Source: Phycisphaeraceae bacterium
GTDB lineage: Bacteria > Planctomycetota > Phycisphaerae > Phycisphaerales > Zrk34
Direction of reading: 5' to 3'
Length of the DNA stretch: 55,573 bases
Assembly: GCA_028284925.1 (NCBI GenBank)
Contig: JANQQT010000133.1
Span: 1 to 55,573, forward strand
Shown one piece after another: positions 24,095 to 33,765 of this stretch. How positions within the stretch are numbered: the first letter of the stretch is position 1; the number at the start of each line of letters is the position of its first letter. The notes under the pieces are model-generated. The model was not told the origin of the DNA and did not search any database. It saw only the letters and a list, made by a program, of their open reading frames with translations. Position numbers and translations under genes: made by a program.

Positions 24095-24751
24095 TCAGGC
24101 ATCTTCCTTCTTTTCAGTGATAACTTCCGGTTCGGCACTGGAAGCTTCGCCCTCACCTTCTCCTGCTTCATCCTCTTGCGAAATCCCTGCCTTGGAAAGA
24201 TGGATAATGAGAACAGTGTCCTCCGGATCCAGTTCCGTCTCGACGCCATCGGGGAGATTCAAATCCTTAACATGGATAGATTGACCAATATCGAGCGTTG
24301 AAATATCGGCGATGATCGATTCCGGAATATCGGAAACTTTGCACTGAACATCGATGGAATTGAGAATCTGGTCGACGAATGCGTGCGGTGCTTTGGCTCC
24401 GGGACTATCTTCCTCACCCTTGATCTGAATCGCGACCGAGATCGAAACCTTCTCGGAAAGATCAACCCGAGCCAGATCAACGTGAATGACGTTGGTGCCC
24501 AGATAATCAAACTGGATGTCTTTGAGCAAACAGGCCTCAGTCTTGCCGTCAGCATGCTCGACATTCAGGACGCGACTGCCGGCTTCCAGTTCATGCAGGA
24601 ACGATTTGGAATCAATCGCTACGTGGACCGGATCCTGCTTGTGTCCGTAAACGACCGCGGGAAGTTTGCCATCGTTTCGCAAACGTTGGGCGTACCTGCT
24701 TCCGAGTTTTTCACGAGCTTCGGCCTTGAGTGTGGGGGTTTGGTTTGCCAT
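24095..24751 (-). CDS. rplY: Ribosomal protein L25 (general stress protein Ctc type)
   Basis: A 218-residue 5S-rRNA-binding protein of the two-domain TL5/Ctc form. The N-terminal domain holds KLGSRYAQRLRNDGKLPAVV and the C-terminal beta domain includes LNSIDVQCKVSDIPESI. An acidic tail (EDEAGEGEGEAS) ends the protein. Its place between prs and pth is typical for bacteria. Confidence 0.95.
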   Translation of the reverse strand: MANQTPTLKAEAREKLGSRYAQRLRNDGKLPAVVYGHKQDPVHVAIDSKSFLHELEAGSRVLNVEHADGKTEACLLKDIQFDYLGTNVIHVDLARVDLSEKVSISVAIQIKGEEDSPGAKAPHAFVDQILNSIDVQCKVSDIPESIIADISTLDIGQSIHVKDLNLPDGVETELDPEDTVLIIHLSKAGISQEDEAGEGEGEASSAEPEVITEKKEDA

Positions 24752-24794
24752 GATTTTTCTTCCGCTTGTATGGTTTTCTGGTTTGATTCAATTC

Positions 24795-25778
24795 TTAACG
24801 TTTTCCGGAAGTACCGGGCTGAAACAATGCACTGACCGATTTCTGGTGGTGAATGCGGTGAATCGCATTACCCAGCAGATCCGCGACAGAAAGTACGGTC
24901 AATTTGTCCTCGATTTTGTCGCATCGACCTTCGGACGGGATGGTGTCGGCGATAATGACCTTGCTGATGGGCGAGTCCTGAAGACGTTCCATCGCCAGGC
25001 CGACCAGCACGGCATGAGTCGCAAGGGCGATAACATCTTTTGCACCCTGCTCCATCACTAACCTTGCTGCAGCGCAGATTGTTCCGGCAGTGGAAATCAT
25101 GTCATCAAACATGAGAACGGTACGTCCCTTGACATCTCCGATGATATTGGCTGACACGACTTCCGAGCCGGACTGCCTTCGCTTGTCGATGATGGCAAGA
25201 TCACCGTTGAGCATATTGGCATACATGTTCGCCGTTTTGACATTGCCGACATCCGGACTGACCAGCACAATATCGCCGAGTTGATCGCGGATGGACTCGA
25301 TGTGCTCCACAAACACGGGAGCCGCAATAAGATGATCCACGGGAATATCGAAGAATCCCTGTATCTGAGCAGCGTGGAGGTCCATCGCCAGCACGCGATC
25401 GGCACCTGCGGTGGTGATCAGATTGGCGACGAGTTTGGCTGTAATGGGTGTTCGACCTTCATCCTTACGGTCCTGGCGTGCATAGCCAAAGTAGGGAATA
25501 ACCGCAGTAATACGTTGGGCAGAGGCTCGCTTGAGGCAGTCAATATAGATAAGCAATTCCATCAGGTGCGCATTGACGGGGTGGTAGGTGGACTGAATCA
25601 CAAAGCAATCCTTACCGCGCACGTCTTCAAGAAGTTTGACGATGATTTCGCCATCGGGAAACATCTCGGTGTGTCCCTGGCCAAGAGGCACATCAAGATT
25701 CCTGCAGATCCCTTCAGCCAGTTGTGTACTTGCTCGACCAGAGAATACCTTCAAGGACTGGGCATCCGATGCGCTCAT
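24795..25778 (-). CDS. prs: Ribose-phosphate pyrophosphokinase
   Basis: A 327-residue PRPP synthetase that makes PRPP from ribose 5-phosphate and ATP for nucleotide, His and Trp synthesis. Diagnostic parts are FPDGEIIVKL, IPYFGYARQDRK (ATP binding), the DLHAAQIQGFFDIPVDHL divalent-cation site and the VLMFDDMISTAGTI PRPP-binding loop. Its ATG overlaps the glmU-like stop by four bases (ATGA), so the two are translationally coupled. Confidence 0.97.
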   Translation of the reverse strand: MSASDAQSLKVFSGRASTQLAEGICRNLDVPLGQGHTEMFPDGEIIVKLLEDVRGKDCFVIQSTYHPVNAHLMELLIYIDCLKRASAQRITAVIPYFGYARQDRKDEGRTPITAKLVANLITTAGADRVLAMDLHAAQIQGFFDIPVDHLIAAPVFVEHIESIRDQLGDIVLVSPDVGNVKTANMYANMLNGDLAIIDKRRQSGSEVVSANIIGDVKGRTVLMFDDMISTAGTICAAARLVMEQGAKDVIALATHAVLVGLAMERLQDSPISKVIIADTIPSEGRCDKIEDKLTVLSVADLLGNAIHRIHHQKSVSALFQPGTSGKR

Positions 25779-26539
25779 CCCGCCACCTCCATCCCCAGAC
25801 GGGTACGCAGAAGTCGATCGACGATCTGCAACTGGTCCGTGGTGTTAATGCTTAAGACATCCTCCGGAGGCACTGCGTCGACGACCGCCACCGTTTGGCC
25901 CGCCTCAATCATCAATTCAAATACATCCGTAAGGTAATATTCACCTTTGGCATTGTCGTTGGTGATCTTCTGAAGCGTCTCGAAGAGTAATCTGGCATTG
26001 AAGCAATAGTAACCTGGGTTGACCTCTCCGATTTCGAGCTGCTCGGGATTTGCATCCTTTTGCTCGACGATTTTTTCAAAGTTGCCCTCTGAATTTCGCT
26101 GAATTCGACCGTACCCGGTAGGATCGTCAATCACCGCGGTTGCCAGCGTAGCCGCAGCCCTTTTAGCCTGATGCGTTTCGATCAAAGCACTAAGAGTTTC
26201 AGTCCGAATCAATGGGCCATCACCATAAAGGAGAAGGACGTTCAGATCATCCGGAATGTCTTTGAAGAGAGGGCCGGCAATGACGACAGCATGTCCCGTA
26301 CCGAGTTGTTCGGTCTGATCGACAAAATGAAGATTACTTCGTGATGAGAGTTCTTCGCGAACCAATTCGGCCTTATGGCCGACCACCACCACGCTTCTAC
26401 TGACGCCGACCTGTTCGCAGGCATCAATAACCCAGTGTACCATGGGCCTTCCCGCGACGGGATGCAGGACTTTGGGCAGGTCGCTGTTCATACGCGTGCC
26501 TTTGCCGGCAGCCAGGATGATTGCGTTAAGTTGCGTCAT
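25775..26539 (-). CDS. GlmU-like nucleotidyltransferase (uridylyltransferase domain only)
   Basis: 254 residues corresponding to the N-terminal half of GlmU, which makes UDP-GlcNAc from GlcNAc-1-phosphate and UTP. LAAGKGTRM, LPKVLHPVAGRPM, EQLGTGHAV, YGDGPLI and the GYYCFNA segment are present. The left-handed beta-helix acetyltransferase domain is absent, so acetylation of GlcN-1-phosphate must be done by another protein. The start could be the ATG at 26539 or a TTG at 26563. The gene begins only 39 bases after the tRNA-Gln 3' end and overlaps prs. Confidence 0.88.
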   Translation of the reverse strand: MTQLNAIILAAGKGTRMNSDLPKVLHPVAGRPMVHWVIDACEQVGVSRSVVVVGHKAELVREELSSRSNLHFVDQTEQLGTGHAVVIAGPLFKDIPDDLNVLLLYGDGPLIRTETLSALIETHQAKRAAATLATAVIDDPTGYGRIQRNSEGNFEKIVEQKDANPEQLEIGEVNPGYYCFNARLLFETLQKITNDNAKGEYYLTDVFELMIEAGQTVAVVDAVPPEDVLSINTTDQLQIVDRLLRTRLGMEVAG

Positions 26540-26578
26540 ATCAGTAGCCGTATCTAGTTGCAATAATCAGACAAAAAG

Positions 26579-26650
26579 CAGGCCCGCCTGGACTCGAACC
26601 AGGAATGCCAGTACCAAAAACTGGTGTGTTGCCGATTACACCACGGGCCT
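26579..26650 (-). tRNA. tRNA-Gln (anticodon TTG)
   Basis: A 72-base cloverleaf: acceptor AGGCCCG/CGGGCCT, anticodon arm CCAGT-TTTTGGT-ACTGG with TTG at 34-36, and a T-arm with GGTTCGAGTCC. The discriminator is G, as expected for Gln. A CTTTTT run follows directly. It precedes the glmU-like gene on the same strand by under 40 bases and may share its transcript. Confidence 0.95.
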
Positions 26651-27316
26651 GTGGTGTGGAAAACTCGTGTGAGAAGTGGTGTCAGCCACACGGGTCGCCG
26701 GGCGAATTACCGTTCGTAATGTTTGCGGCTCCCCAAGTGGTCAACGCTGGTTCGGGGAAATCCAAACCGTTGAGACTTGTGGTCGCGGCGGCTCTGAGGA
26801 ACGAGATTGGCCAATGTTGATTGCCGCTGACCAACCTATACCCGCGCCTCGCATCAATACTCGTCACGGAAGGTTCCAAATTTCAAAGCGATGGAAGTTT
26901 AGCCCGGCATCGTGCAGGGTCAAGACCCGCGTCAACGGTATTCCGATGAATCTCCAGATGAAATACCGGCAAGTCGCGAGTCTATTTAGCACAAGAATGG
27001 TCTTTTTCAAACAGAAAATCAAGATTCAGGAGGATGAGAAGAATACCACCAAAAACGATACTCAATCTTTCCAAGTAGAACGTTTGGCGCGCCTGGGCTT
27101 GGGAGCTTTGATCCATAAGAGATTACGAACCAGATGGATATGTGGCGATCCGCACGTCTCCGTCCAACCGATCGATGGATTTGGCGGACTTGGCGGGATT
27201 CTGGACATCAACCTTGGAATCTACATTCAATTGGCATCGTCTAACACCACCACCGGTTTAGCAATCACCATATCCAACTACTAACAAACGGGTCTTACCT
27301 GATCTCGCAGAGTAGT
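26651..27316. other. 666-base stretch without a supported gene
   Basis: It lies between tRNA-Gln (minus) and the FGGY kinase (plus). A plus-strand frame (26676-27284) is open but its translation lacks protein-like character. I looked for signatures of RNase P RNA, SRP RNA and tmRNA on both strands and found none that hold. Promoters of both flanking units must lie here. Confidence 0.4.
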
Positions 27317-28870
27317 ATGGTAGCCATGGCAAACACCCCATACATGATCGGCCTGGACCTCGGCACAAGCGGTGTGAAAGCCATCGGGCTGACCCAATCC
27401 GGCAAACTGATTTCCATCGACCGCGTAGGCACGGCCGAACTCAGTCACGCCGGACACCTTACCCAACCGGCCGAATTGCACTGGCGGTTGGCCTGCAATG
27501 CGACACGTACGCTCGTCGTAAGGCTTGGTGATGCTGCCGACGTTGCGGGCATCTGCCTGAGTGGCGCAATGCATAGCCTCCTCGCGATAGATCGACAGGG
27601 TGATGCAATCGGTCCGGCGGAGACATGGGCAGCCAGCAGCGGAATCGACTCGGCTCACATCCTTAACCAAACTGATTCGGCGTGGGATTCACTCTATCAA
27701 CGAACGGGTTGTCCAGTTGTCGGGTTGTATCATCCCACACGGATTCGTGCAAAACATCAAGCCAATGAAATTCCGTCAAGCTTATCCAAATGGGTCTCCA
27801 TCAAGGAATTCATTGTTGCGAAGATGACGGGGAAATGGTGTTGCGACTTGTCCATCGCCTCGGCAACAGGTCTGATGAACCTTCACAATCACTTCTGGGA
27901 TGAACAGGCACTATCCCTGGCAGGCGTAGACGTTGGACAACTCAGCGAGTTGGTGCGACCAACCACCGTCGTTGGTGGTCTGACGCCAACGGCTGCTGAG
28001 GCGATGGGACTCACGGAAGGGCTTCCCGTCATCGCCGGTGGAAGCGATGGCGCCATGGCGAACATCGGCGCTGGCGAAATCTTGGACGCAAAACCTGTGG
28101 TTACAATTGGAACCAGCGCGGCAGTACGAATGCTTTGTCAAAAACCACGACTAAGTAACAACAAAATCTGGTGCTACTCGGTAGACGAAGAGAACTGGCT
28201 TGCGGGCGGTGCAATGAACAACGGAGGAAGCATTCTGGATCGATTGGCAACTGAATGGTATGGCCACGATGTGGATTATGATCGCATGATGCGCGACGCA
28301 GCCGAAGCCGGCCCGGGCGCGGATGGTTTGGTGGTACTTCCGTGGTATGACGGAGAACGCGGAACACCCTTTCCGATGCGCGGTCAATACCTGGCCAATC
28401 AAAACGGAGAAATTTCGGTCCGTCGTCGAATTCGAGCGACCATGGAAGGACTTGCATACTGTATCAAGGTCATGCACGAGAAGATCCAGGATGATCAGAC
28501 TTGCAACTCCAGCCGAAGTCATCCCAAGCACAGCCAAAACACTATTCGACTGACGGGCGGCGTATCCAAGATCCAATTATGGAGGCAAATCCTGGCGGAC
28601 GTCACAGACTTGAGCGTTGCCCCCATCGCAATTGCGGATGCATCGGCAATTGGGGCGGCAATGATCGGATGGATTGGTCTCGCCCACCAAGGCGACTGGT
28701 CCTCATTGCAAAATCTAGTGCCTTCCACACCTGATTCCGGCCTTGTGCATCCCGAACCACGTCATCGCGACATTTATCAGAAAGGAAGAGAACAGTTCGA
28801 TCTCTTATGTGCTTCACTGGGATTCAATTCGCATTCACGCATTCATTCGGGGGGTCATTGGAATGATTGA
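27317..28870 (+). CDS. FGGY-family carbohydrate kinase (gluconokinase/xylulokinase-like)
   Basis: A 517-residue sugar kinase of the ASKHA fold. MIGLDLGTSGVKA is the phosphate-1 motif. CLSGAMHSLLAID, GGSDGAMANIGAG with TIGTSAAVR (phosphate-2 and adenosine contacts) and RLTGGVSKIQLW near the C-terminus follow the FGGY order. The sugar specificity cannot be read from sequence; the layout is closest to gluconokinase and xylulokinase types. The start is ATG 27317, or ATG 27326 three codons later. The stop overlaps the phosphopantetheinyl transferase start by eight bases. Confidence 0.88.
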   Translation: MVAMANTPYMIGLDLGTSGVKAIGLTQSGKLISIDRVGTAELSHAGHLTQPAELHWRLACNATRTLVVRLGDAADVAGICLSGAMHSLLAIDRQGDAIGPAETWAASSGIDSAHILNQTDSAWDSLYQRTGCPVVGLYHPTRIRAKHQANEIPSSLSKWVSIKEFIVAKMTGKWCCDLSIASATGLMNLHNHFWDEQALSLAGVDVGQLSELVRPTTVVGGLTPTAAEAMGLTEGLPVIAGGSDGAMANIGAGEILDAKPVVTIGTSAAVRMLCQKPRLSNNKIWCYSVDEENWLAGGAMNNGGSILDRLATEWYGHDVDYDRMMRDAAEAGPGADGLVVLPWYDGERGTPFPMRGQYLANQNGEISVRRRIRATMEGLAYCIKVMHEKIQDDQTCNSSRSHPKHSQNTIRLTGGVSKIQLWRQILADVTDLSVAPIAIADASAIGAAMIGWIGLAHQGDWSSLQNLVPSTPDSGLVHPEPRHRDIYQKGREQFDLLCASLGFNSHSRIHSGGHWND

Positions 28871-29663
28871 TCGCACCTGGATACCTCTACCGGACACTTG
28901 GCCGAACCATCAACAGAATGCCGGTAATGGCGAAATTACAATCGACGTGATCCGAGTGGACCTTGATGTTGACAATAAAACGCTCGATGACCATCACACC
29001 CTGTTGAGCGGTGAGGAACTGGATCGCCTGGCCAAGATCAGTTCGCCAAAAAGAAAAAATGAATTCATCGTCATGCGCGGCGTGTTAAGAACCATCCTGA
29101 GTCGAATACTCAATCTCCCGTCAACCTTCATCCAATTTAGCTTTGGCCCACACGGAAAACCGTTTGTTGAGGACTCACCTGTTGAATTCAACATGACCCA
29201 CACGCGCAACCTTGGCCTGCTCGCGATCCGCCTGAACAATAAGAAAAGCGACTCAAACTCGGAGAAATTCCGCATCGGAATCGATGCCGAACTCACGACG
29301 CGAGAAAAGGATCTGGAAAGGCTGGCGAAACGGTACTTTGCATCTTCCGAGGTTGAAGCATGGCAGAGCATCCGTGACGAAAAAGCTCGTCGACTGGCTT
29401 TTTTTCATTGCTGGACACGCAAGGAAGCATTCATGAAAGCAAGAGGCGAGGGAATTGCGTTGGGCCTTTCGTCCTTTGAAGTCAGTCTCAAACCTGATGA
29501 GCGACCGCATATCAAGTTTACACAATATAATCCCAACGATGCCAACCGCTGGAGCGTCATCAATCTTGACATCGACACGGATCACGTGGCTGCGATCGTG
29601 GTGGAACAAGATCCCGCACACTCAGAATCACCGATATTCATTAATCGTTGGCACTGGACCTGA
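28863..29663 (+). CDS. 4'-phosphopantetheinyl transferase (Sfp type)
   Basis: A 266-residue enzyme that transfers 4'-phosphopantetheine from CoA to carrier proteins. The Sfp/AcpT signature is intact: FGPHGKP, NMTHTR, GIDAE (Mg-binding) and FHCWTRKEAFMKARGEGI. The length is typical of the Sfp group and longer than AcpS. The frame extends 40 codons upstream within the kinase gene, but the ATG at 28863, with GGGGGG upstream, aligns best. It overlaps the kinase stop and is therefore coupled to it. No polyketide or NRPS gene is in the window, so its carrier protein may be the fatty-acid ACP. Confidence 0.88.
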   Translation: MIDRTWIPLPDTWPNHQQNAGNGEITIDVIRVDLDVDNKTLDDHHTLLSGEELDRLAKISSPKRKNEFIVMRGVLRTILSRILNLPSTFIQFSFGPHGKPFVEDSPVEFNMTHTRNLGLLAIRLNNKKSDSNSEKFRIGIDAELTTREKDLERLAKRYFASSEVEAWQSIRDEKARRLAFFHCWTRKEAFMKARGEGIALGLSSFEVSLKPDERPHIKFTQYNPNDANRWSVINLDIDTDHVAAIVVEQDPAHSESPIFINRWHWT

Positions 29664-29775
29664 ATACCCGGAAACTCTAAATGTATTCATCTCAGACGTT
29701 GCTGAATCAACTTTGCCTACCCTTGTTCGCGCGCAACACTTCCTAAATTTCATTCCGACCCCACGCGGACATCGA

Positions 29776-31254
29776 TCATTTCGCTCCATGTTGACCGTCT
29801 TCTTGATCGATCCGGGTATCTGCCAGTCGTCTTTCTTCATGCTTCTCGGGAATAGATGGATCACCCATCAGCTTTTCCAGGGCTTTCCACTCTTCCGTTT
29901 CAGCTTCACTCAGCATACCTGAAGACCGCTCGGAAATTCGCCTCGCCTGCTGTCCCATCAGCTCGTTCAATTGTAATCTTAGATATTCATTCATCTGATC
30001 CTCATCATGTGGATCAAACCCAGCCTGGATGGCACCAATCACATCCATCTTGTCCTCGCCCCACCTTCGGGGGTCAAGACAATGATCAATGATTCGTTTT
30101 TCCCATTTTTTGAGACGACGCGATAAACGATCAGCTTCGGGCGTAAGTTTTGAATGGTCCAAATATGCCAACAATGTCTGCAAGATCGGCACGATCGTTT
30201 CATATAAAGGTCGATCACCCGGCATGATGTAAGGAATGTCTTTCATGACAACCTGATATAGAACGTCCTCCGTCAGGTAACCCACGGCCTTCTCGCTACG
30301 CATGGCGCCATTAACAAGCGCAATGGCCGTCACGACATCCGCCACCTCGCGTTGTTTGTCTTCCAACACAGCGGCGTGGTTCGACTGGAGAAAGTCCTCA
30401 ATTAACTGGTCAGCTTCACGATTAACGCGTTCAGCTCGGTGCCTGGCTTCACGTTCGTGTCGAAAATAGTCATTGACCCACTCAACACTGTTTTCAGTTA
30501 GTTCCCTGATCGGACGTGTCCAGAACGGATCCGCGAGATCATCTCCGGACGGATCATCGAGTATCCGTACGGCATCCCTGAATGCCGGACCAGCGACATT
30601 CAGCCGTTTACCTGATGCGGCATCGGCAATCTCAGCAAGTCGCGCCAACAGATCTCTTGACTCATATTCCCTCACCCTCGCCAGGATTCGGGCCGCATCT
30701 GTCACGTCCTCGAAATGCGCATCGCCTGCCGAAGCCCGCTCCAGTTGTTCGCGACAAAACCCAATCACCTCTGTACGCAACGAAAGGTCATCGGTCTCAT
30801 ACACCGTCTCCAGCAAGCTGAATAAATAAAACCATTCGCCGAATTCTGAAGGATCGTGTTGAATGCGTCCGAGGCGATCAAGAACCGGACGTATGATCGC
30901 CGGACCGATTGAGCCGGCCGCATGCAAAAGAGCCTCCAACAACGCATCTTCATCCGACTGACCGATGTCCGCGAACAGGTCAATGCAAAACTTAGCCATC
31001 CGGGACGGAGACTCACCCTCCAACTTCGGACCGGCAATCGAGATCACAGCCAAAAGATAATGACGCTTGCATTCATTGACATGAGAATCCTCAAAAAAAG
31101 CGTCATTAAACAAACGCATGATGCGTCGACAAACCTTGGGATCCTTGACGGCTGCGTTTGCGATGGATTCAACCGCGGACCATGGCGGAGAATCCGTCTG
31201 GTCAAGCTCTTTCCACGGTAACAAGTCAATCGGAGCGCGTGACGTATGTGACAT
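29776..31254 (-). CDS. Helical repeat protein with an out-of-frame SEC-C motif
   Basis: 492 residues, all-helical and acidic, with features of HEAT-like repeats and a charged central helix (HEREARHRAERVNREAD). It ends at 29776, just after RIDQEDGQHGAK. In a neighbouring frame, 29733-29790 encodes ERNDRCPRGVGMKFRKCC, a SEC-C-like zinc motif (second Cys replaced by Arg), which is where such proteins usually end. A single frame change near 29790-29800 would join them, giving a protein ending at 29628. Function unknown; SEC-C tails are often seen on nucleic-acid or chaperone-linked proteins. Confidence 0.7.
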   Translation of the reverse strand: MSHTSRAPIDLLPWKELDQTDSPPWSAVESIANAAVKDPKVCRRIMRLFNDAFFEDSHVNECKRHYLLAVISIAGPKLEGESPSRMAKFCIDLFADIGQSDEDALLEALLHAAGSIGPAIIRPVLDRLGRIQHDPSEFGEWFYLFSLLETVYETDDLSLRTEVIGFCREQLERASAGDAHFEDVTDAARILARVREYESRDLLARLAEIADAASGKRLNVAGPAFRDAVRILDDPSGDDLADPFWTRPIRELTENSVEWVNDYFRHEREARHRAERVNREADQLIEDFLQSNHAAVLEDKQREVADVVTAIALVNGAMRSEKAVGYLTEDVLYQVVMKDIPYIMPGDRPLYETIVPILQTLLAYLDHSKLTPEADRLSRRLKKWEKRIIDHCLDPRRWGEDKMDVIGAIQAGFDPHDEDQMNEYLRLQLNELMGQQARRISERSSGMLSEAETEEWKALEKLMGDPSIPEKHEERRLADTRIDQEDGQHGAK

Positions 31255-31556
31255 GTTCGGCCTCCTGCCGCAACAGCGTCGTATCGAGGACGCTAACGAA
31301 AAAATATAACGCGCGAATAAAGATACTGCAAACTCGGTTGATACGTGTACAAACGAACGTTGAATATCCTGTCGATTCGAATAAATCTCTTGAACCTTAC
31401 ATCGCGTGCGAACGTAACAAACTCACGGCGCTGACTCTTCGCGCTCGGACTGAAAGCATACGGAGAAAACAAGATCATCGGATTGCCGAAACCACCGTCG
31501 GATATCACGCGATGTCGCGGTGTTGTCATCGTTTTGGCACACATCAGGAGGACGTC
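31255..31556. other. Divergent intergenic region
   Basis: 302 bases between the helical protein (minus) and the membrane protein (plus). Plus-strand reading is open here but has no start signal. It must contain both promoters; no clear pair was found. Confidence 0.4.
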
Positions 31557-32975
31557 ATGAATGAGCTCTCGGCTAACGGTGCGCCCCAGGAACCACGCCA
31601 CCCCCACGGATCAGACACTGAACCCGAGCCAAACATCAATTATCCGCCTGTTGATCTTGGCGAGGATTGCATTCCCCACGATGCATTCGCCGGTCCGCCC
31701 ACTTCCAAGAGAGGAAAGCCGACCGTCAGGGGAGGTTCGGGCGGTGGATTGACTATGGTTGATTCAGCATTACTAAACGGTATGGGAATAGACGGAGGTG
31801 GAAGGAAGCGTAGTGACGGTGAGTTCTTTCGAGATCACATCATCGGGCGCAATCCTTTTTTTATTCTCTCCGCCTGTTCCATGATGCTTGGCTGTGCGCT
31901 TCTGAATGCAGCCTTAGATCGCTCTGCAAGTAACCTGAGCACCCTAATTGTTCTTTTAACAGCCTTTCACATCTACGAGTTCGCCCTTCTCGGATTGTCC
32001 GGTCTGCTCATTCGTCGAAGACGTACCAAACGCGAGGGGCGGCAACTTCTCTGGCTTTCCACACCGTTTTTCGTCGACGGCATGTTCCTTCACGTTGAAC
32101 TCTTGGTCCGAGAAACCCATATCGCAATCGCGGCCTGGACTGTGACCATGCTTTTGGCATCACTCAAACTCCGGTTGATTACTCGAATCACCCGGATCTA
32201 CGAAGCTCGTTCTCACCAGATCATCCTATTAATAACCTATGGAATGATGATGGGGTTACCCATAGTCGCTAACACGATGGTTGGTTATCAGAAACCTTCC
32301 ATTTGGAGTATATACGGAACGTTTTGGATCGCTGGTCTCCTCGTAGCCGCACACACCACCTGCGCGCGCAGACCCCGCTGGCAATCGGTCAAGACGCTTC
32401 CGGTTTGGCCCGCATACGGAATTTGGCTCGTCATACTCGTCCACGCATCATTCACAGCTCATCTCCTGGAGTTGACGTGGCTCTTCGATCATCCCTTTTC
32501 ACTCTCCTACGCGTCTCCCGTTCTTCTGGCACTCGGTCTATTGGCGATCCATCGTGCCGGAAAACCAGAAGGAAAAATTGCCTGGGGATGGCTCACGTCA
32601 TCAACGGTACTTGCTGTTCTCACTTCCGCACATCAATCGCCACAACTCTTTCACCAACTCTTCGGAACTGTCGGCTTGACGATCTCTCCGCTTCGTATCA
32701 CACTCCTAGTCGCCTTTCTAATGTACGGTTACGCCTTTTGGGTAGACCGACGCCTATGGGCCGTGTTTGCCCTTACTGCGTGCGCTACCACGGCGTTCCT
32801 TGGCCACACTGCCACCGCCATCAGGATTCAGATTGTTGAATACATGTGGAAGCTCGTTCCTCGAACGATCGGCCAGTTAGGAGCGATCTTTGTCATCATG
32901 GCCTTTGCTCTTCTCTCCGCAGGCGCCTGGTTAAGCCTGAAATCCAGTCGCCGGAAACAAATCGGAAAACACTAA
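31557..32975 (+). CDS. Polytopic membrane protein of unknown function
   Basis: 472 residues from the ATG at 31557, with AGGAGG six bases upstream; the frame is open a further 133 codons upstream, but this ribosome-binding site decides the start. The first 95 residues are hydrophilic and proline-rich (cytoplasmic), then about ten to eleven hydrophobic segments run to the end, finishing SLKSSRRKQIGKH. No transporter or enzyme signature is recognised. Its location before a DUF2784 membrane protein is not informative. Confidence 0.7.
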   Translation: MNELSANGAPQEPRHPHGSDTEPEPNINYPPVDLGEDCIPHDAFAGPPTSKRGKPTVRGGSGGGLTMVDSALLNGMGIDGGGRKRSDGEFFRDHIIGRNPFFILSACSMMLGCALLNAALDRSASNLSTLIVLLTAFHIYEFALLGLSGLLIRRRRTKREGRQLLWLSTPFFVDGMFLHVELLVRETHIAIAAWTVTMLLASLKLRLITRITRIYEARSHQIILLITYGMMMGLPIVANTMVGYQKPSIWSIYGTFWIAGLLVAAHTTCARRPRWQSVKTLPVWPAYGIWLVILVHASFTAHLLELTWLFDHPFSLSYASPVLLALGLLAIHRAGKPEGKIAWGWLTSSTVLAVLTSAHQSPQLFHQLFGTVGLTISPLRITLLVAFLMYGYAFWVDRRLWAVFALTACATTAFLGHTATAIRIQIVEYMWKLVPRTIGQLGAIFVIMAFALLSAGAWLSLKSSRRKQIGKH

Positions 32976-33051
32976 TACGTCTGGCTCCTATCCATCGTAC
33001 GACGCTTGGTCGCAATGAATGAATCGATAAGCCCGCGCGAATATCATTCGC

Positions 33052-33468
33052 GTGAACATGTACGACAAACTCGCCAGTTTTGTAGTCATCGTGCATTGGC
33101 TTGTGGGCGCATTCATCGTCCTTGGCGCGTTGACTGTGGCGTGGAGGAAATCGATGGTGTACGTTCATGTACCAGCGCTGATCATCTCGACCATCGTCGA
33201 CATTGGCGGATTGCGATGCCCTCTGACCATGCTTGAAAAGTGGCTATTGACGAGTGGCGACATAACTCCCTACGAAACAAATTTCATCGATCACCACGTC
33301 GCCCGCGCCCTCCAAATCCCCAATCCTCATGACATATGGGGAATCGGTCTTCAAATGATCCTCGGACTCATCATCTTCTTCATCAATCTCATCCTTTACA
33401 CAGAGATCGTTCGACGATCACGCCGATGCAAACCTGACCCAGCATCCGTCTCGTTGGAAAAAAACTGA
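33052..33468 (+). CDS. DUF2784 family membrane protein
   Basis: A 138-residue protein with three or four membrane helices. The pattern VVIVHWLVGAFIVLG, then RCPLTMLEKWL and FIDHHVAR follows DUF2784, a family of small bacterial inner-membrane proteins without assigned function. The start is GTG 33052, or ATG 33058 two codons later; no clear ribosome-binding site is visible. A basic C-terminal tail (IVRRSRRCK) should be cytoplasmic. Confidence 0.75.
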   Translation: MNMYDKLASFVVIVHWLVGAFIVLGALTVAWRKSMVYVHVPALIISTIVDIGGLRCPLTMLEKWLLTSGDITPYETNFIDHHVARALQIPNPHDIWGIGLQMILGLIIFFINLILYTEIVRRSRRCKPDPASVSLEKN

Positions 33469-33765
33469 TCTTTTCCAGGAATTGTCGTAACCTGCATACC
33501 CTCTTCGATATATCCAATGGTGGGTCGGGTTATTCCTGTATGCAGCGAGCCACACTTCATTTCCCCAGTATTATGATGGGCGGATCGACAGAGATCTGTG
33601 TAATTGGGCTTCAGAGTCAGAGGATTCCTACGAACCTCATGACGCTGCATTGAGTATATTTTGCAGGATTACAAAGGGTTGTTAAGGTACGGCTTTTCCG
33701 ATGGACCATTAGCGGTACAATGCGTAACCGATACGGAATACCGGCTAGATCAGGGAGTCATCGGC
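33469..33765. other. Spacer before the ExbB operon
   Basis: 297 bases. A TACAAT hexamer at 33717-33722 is a fair -10 element, with no good -35 partner. It is the only region that can hold the promoter of the ExbB-ExbD-TPR-VWA operon. Confidence 0.35.

Noticed and set aside
26676..27284. 202-residue open frame on the plus strand after tRNA-Gln
   Set aside because: Its translation has no recognisable domain, changes composition abruptly and lacks a ribosome-binding site. A long chance frame is more likely.
31158..31556. Upstream 133-codon extension of the membrane protein
   Set aside because: The AGGAGG site before the ATG at 31557 decides the start, and the extension has no protein-like features.
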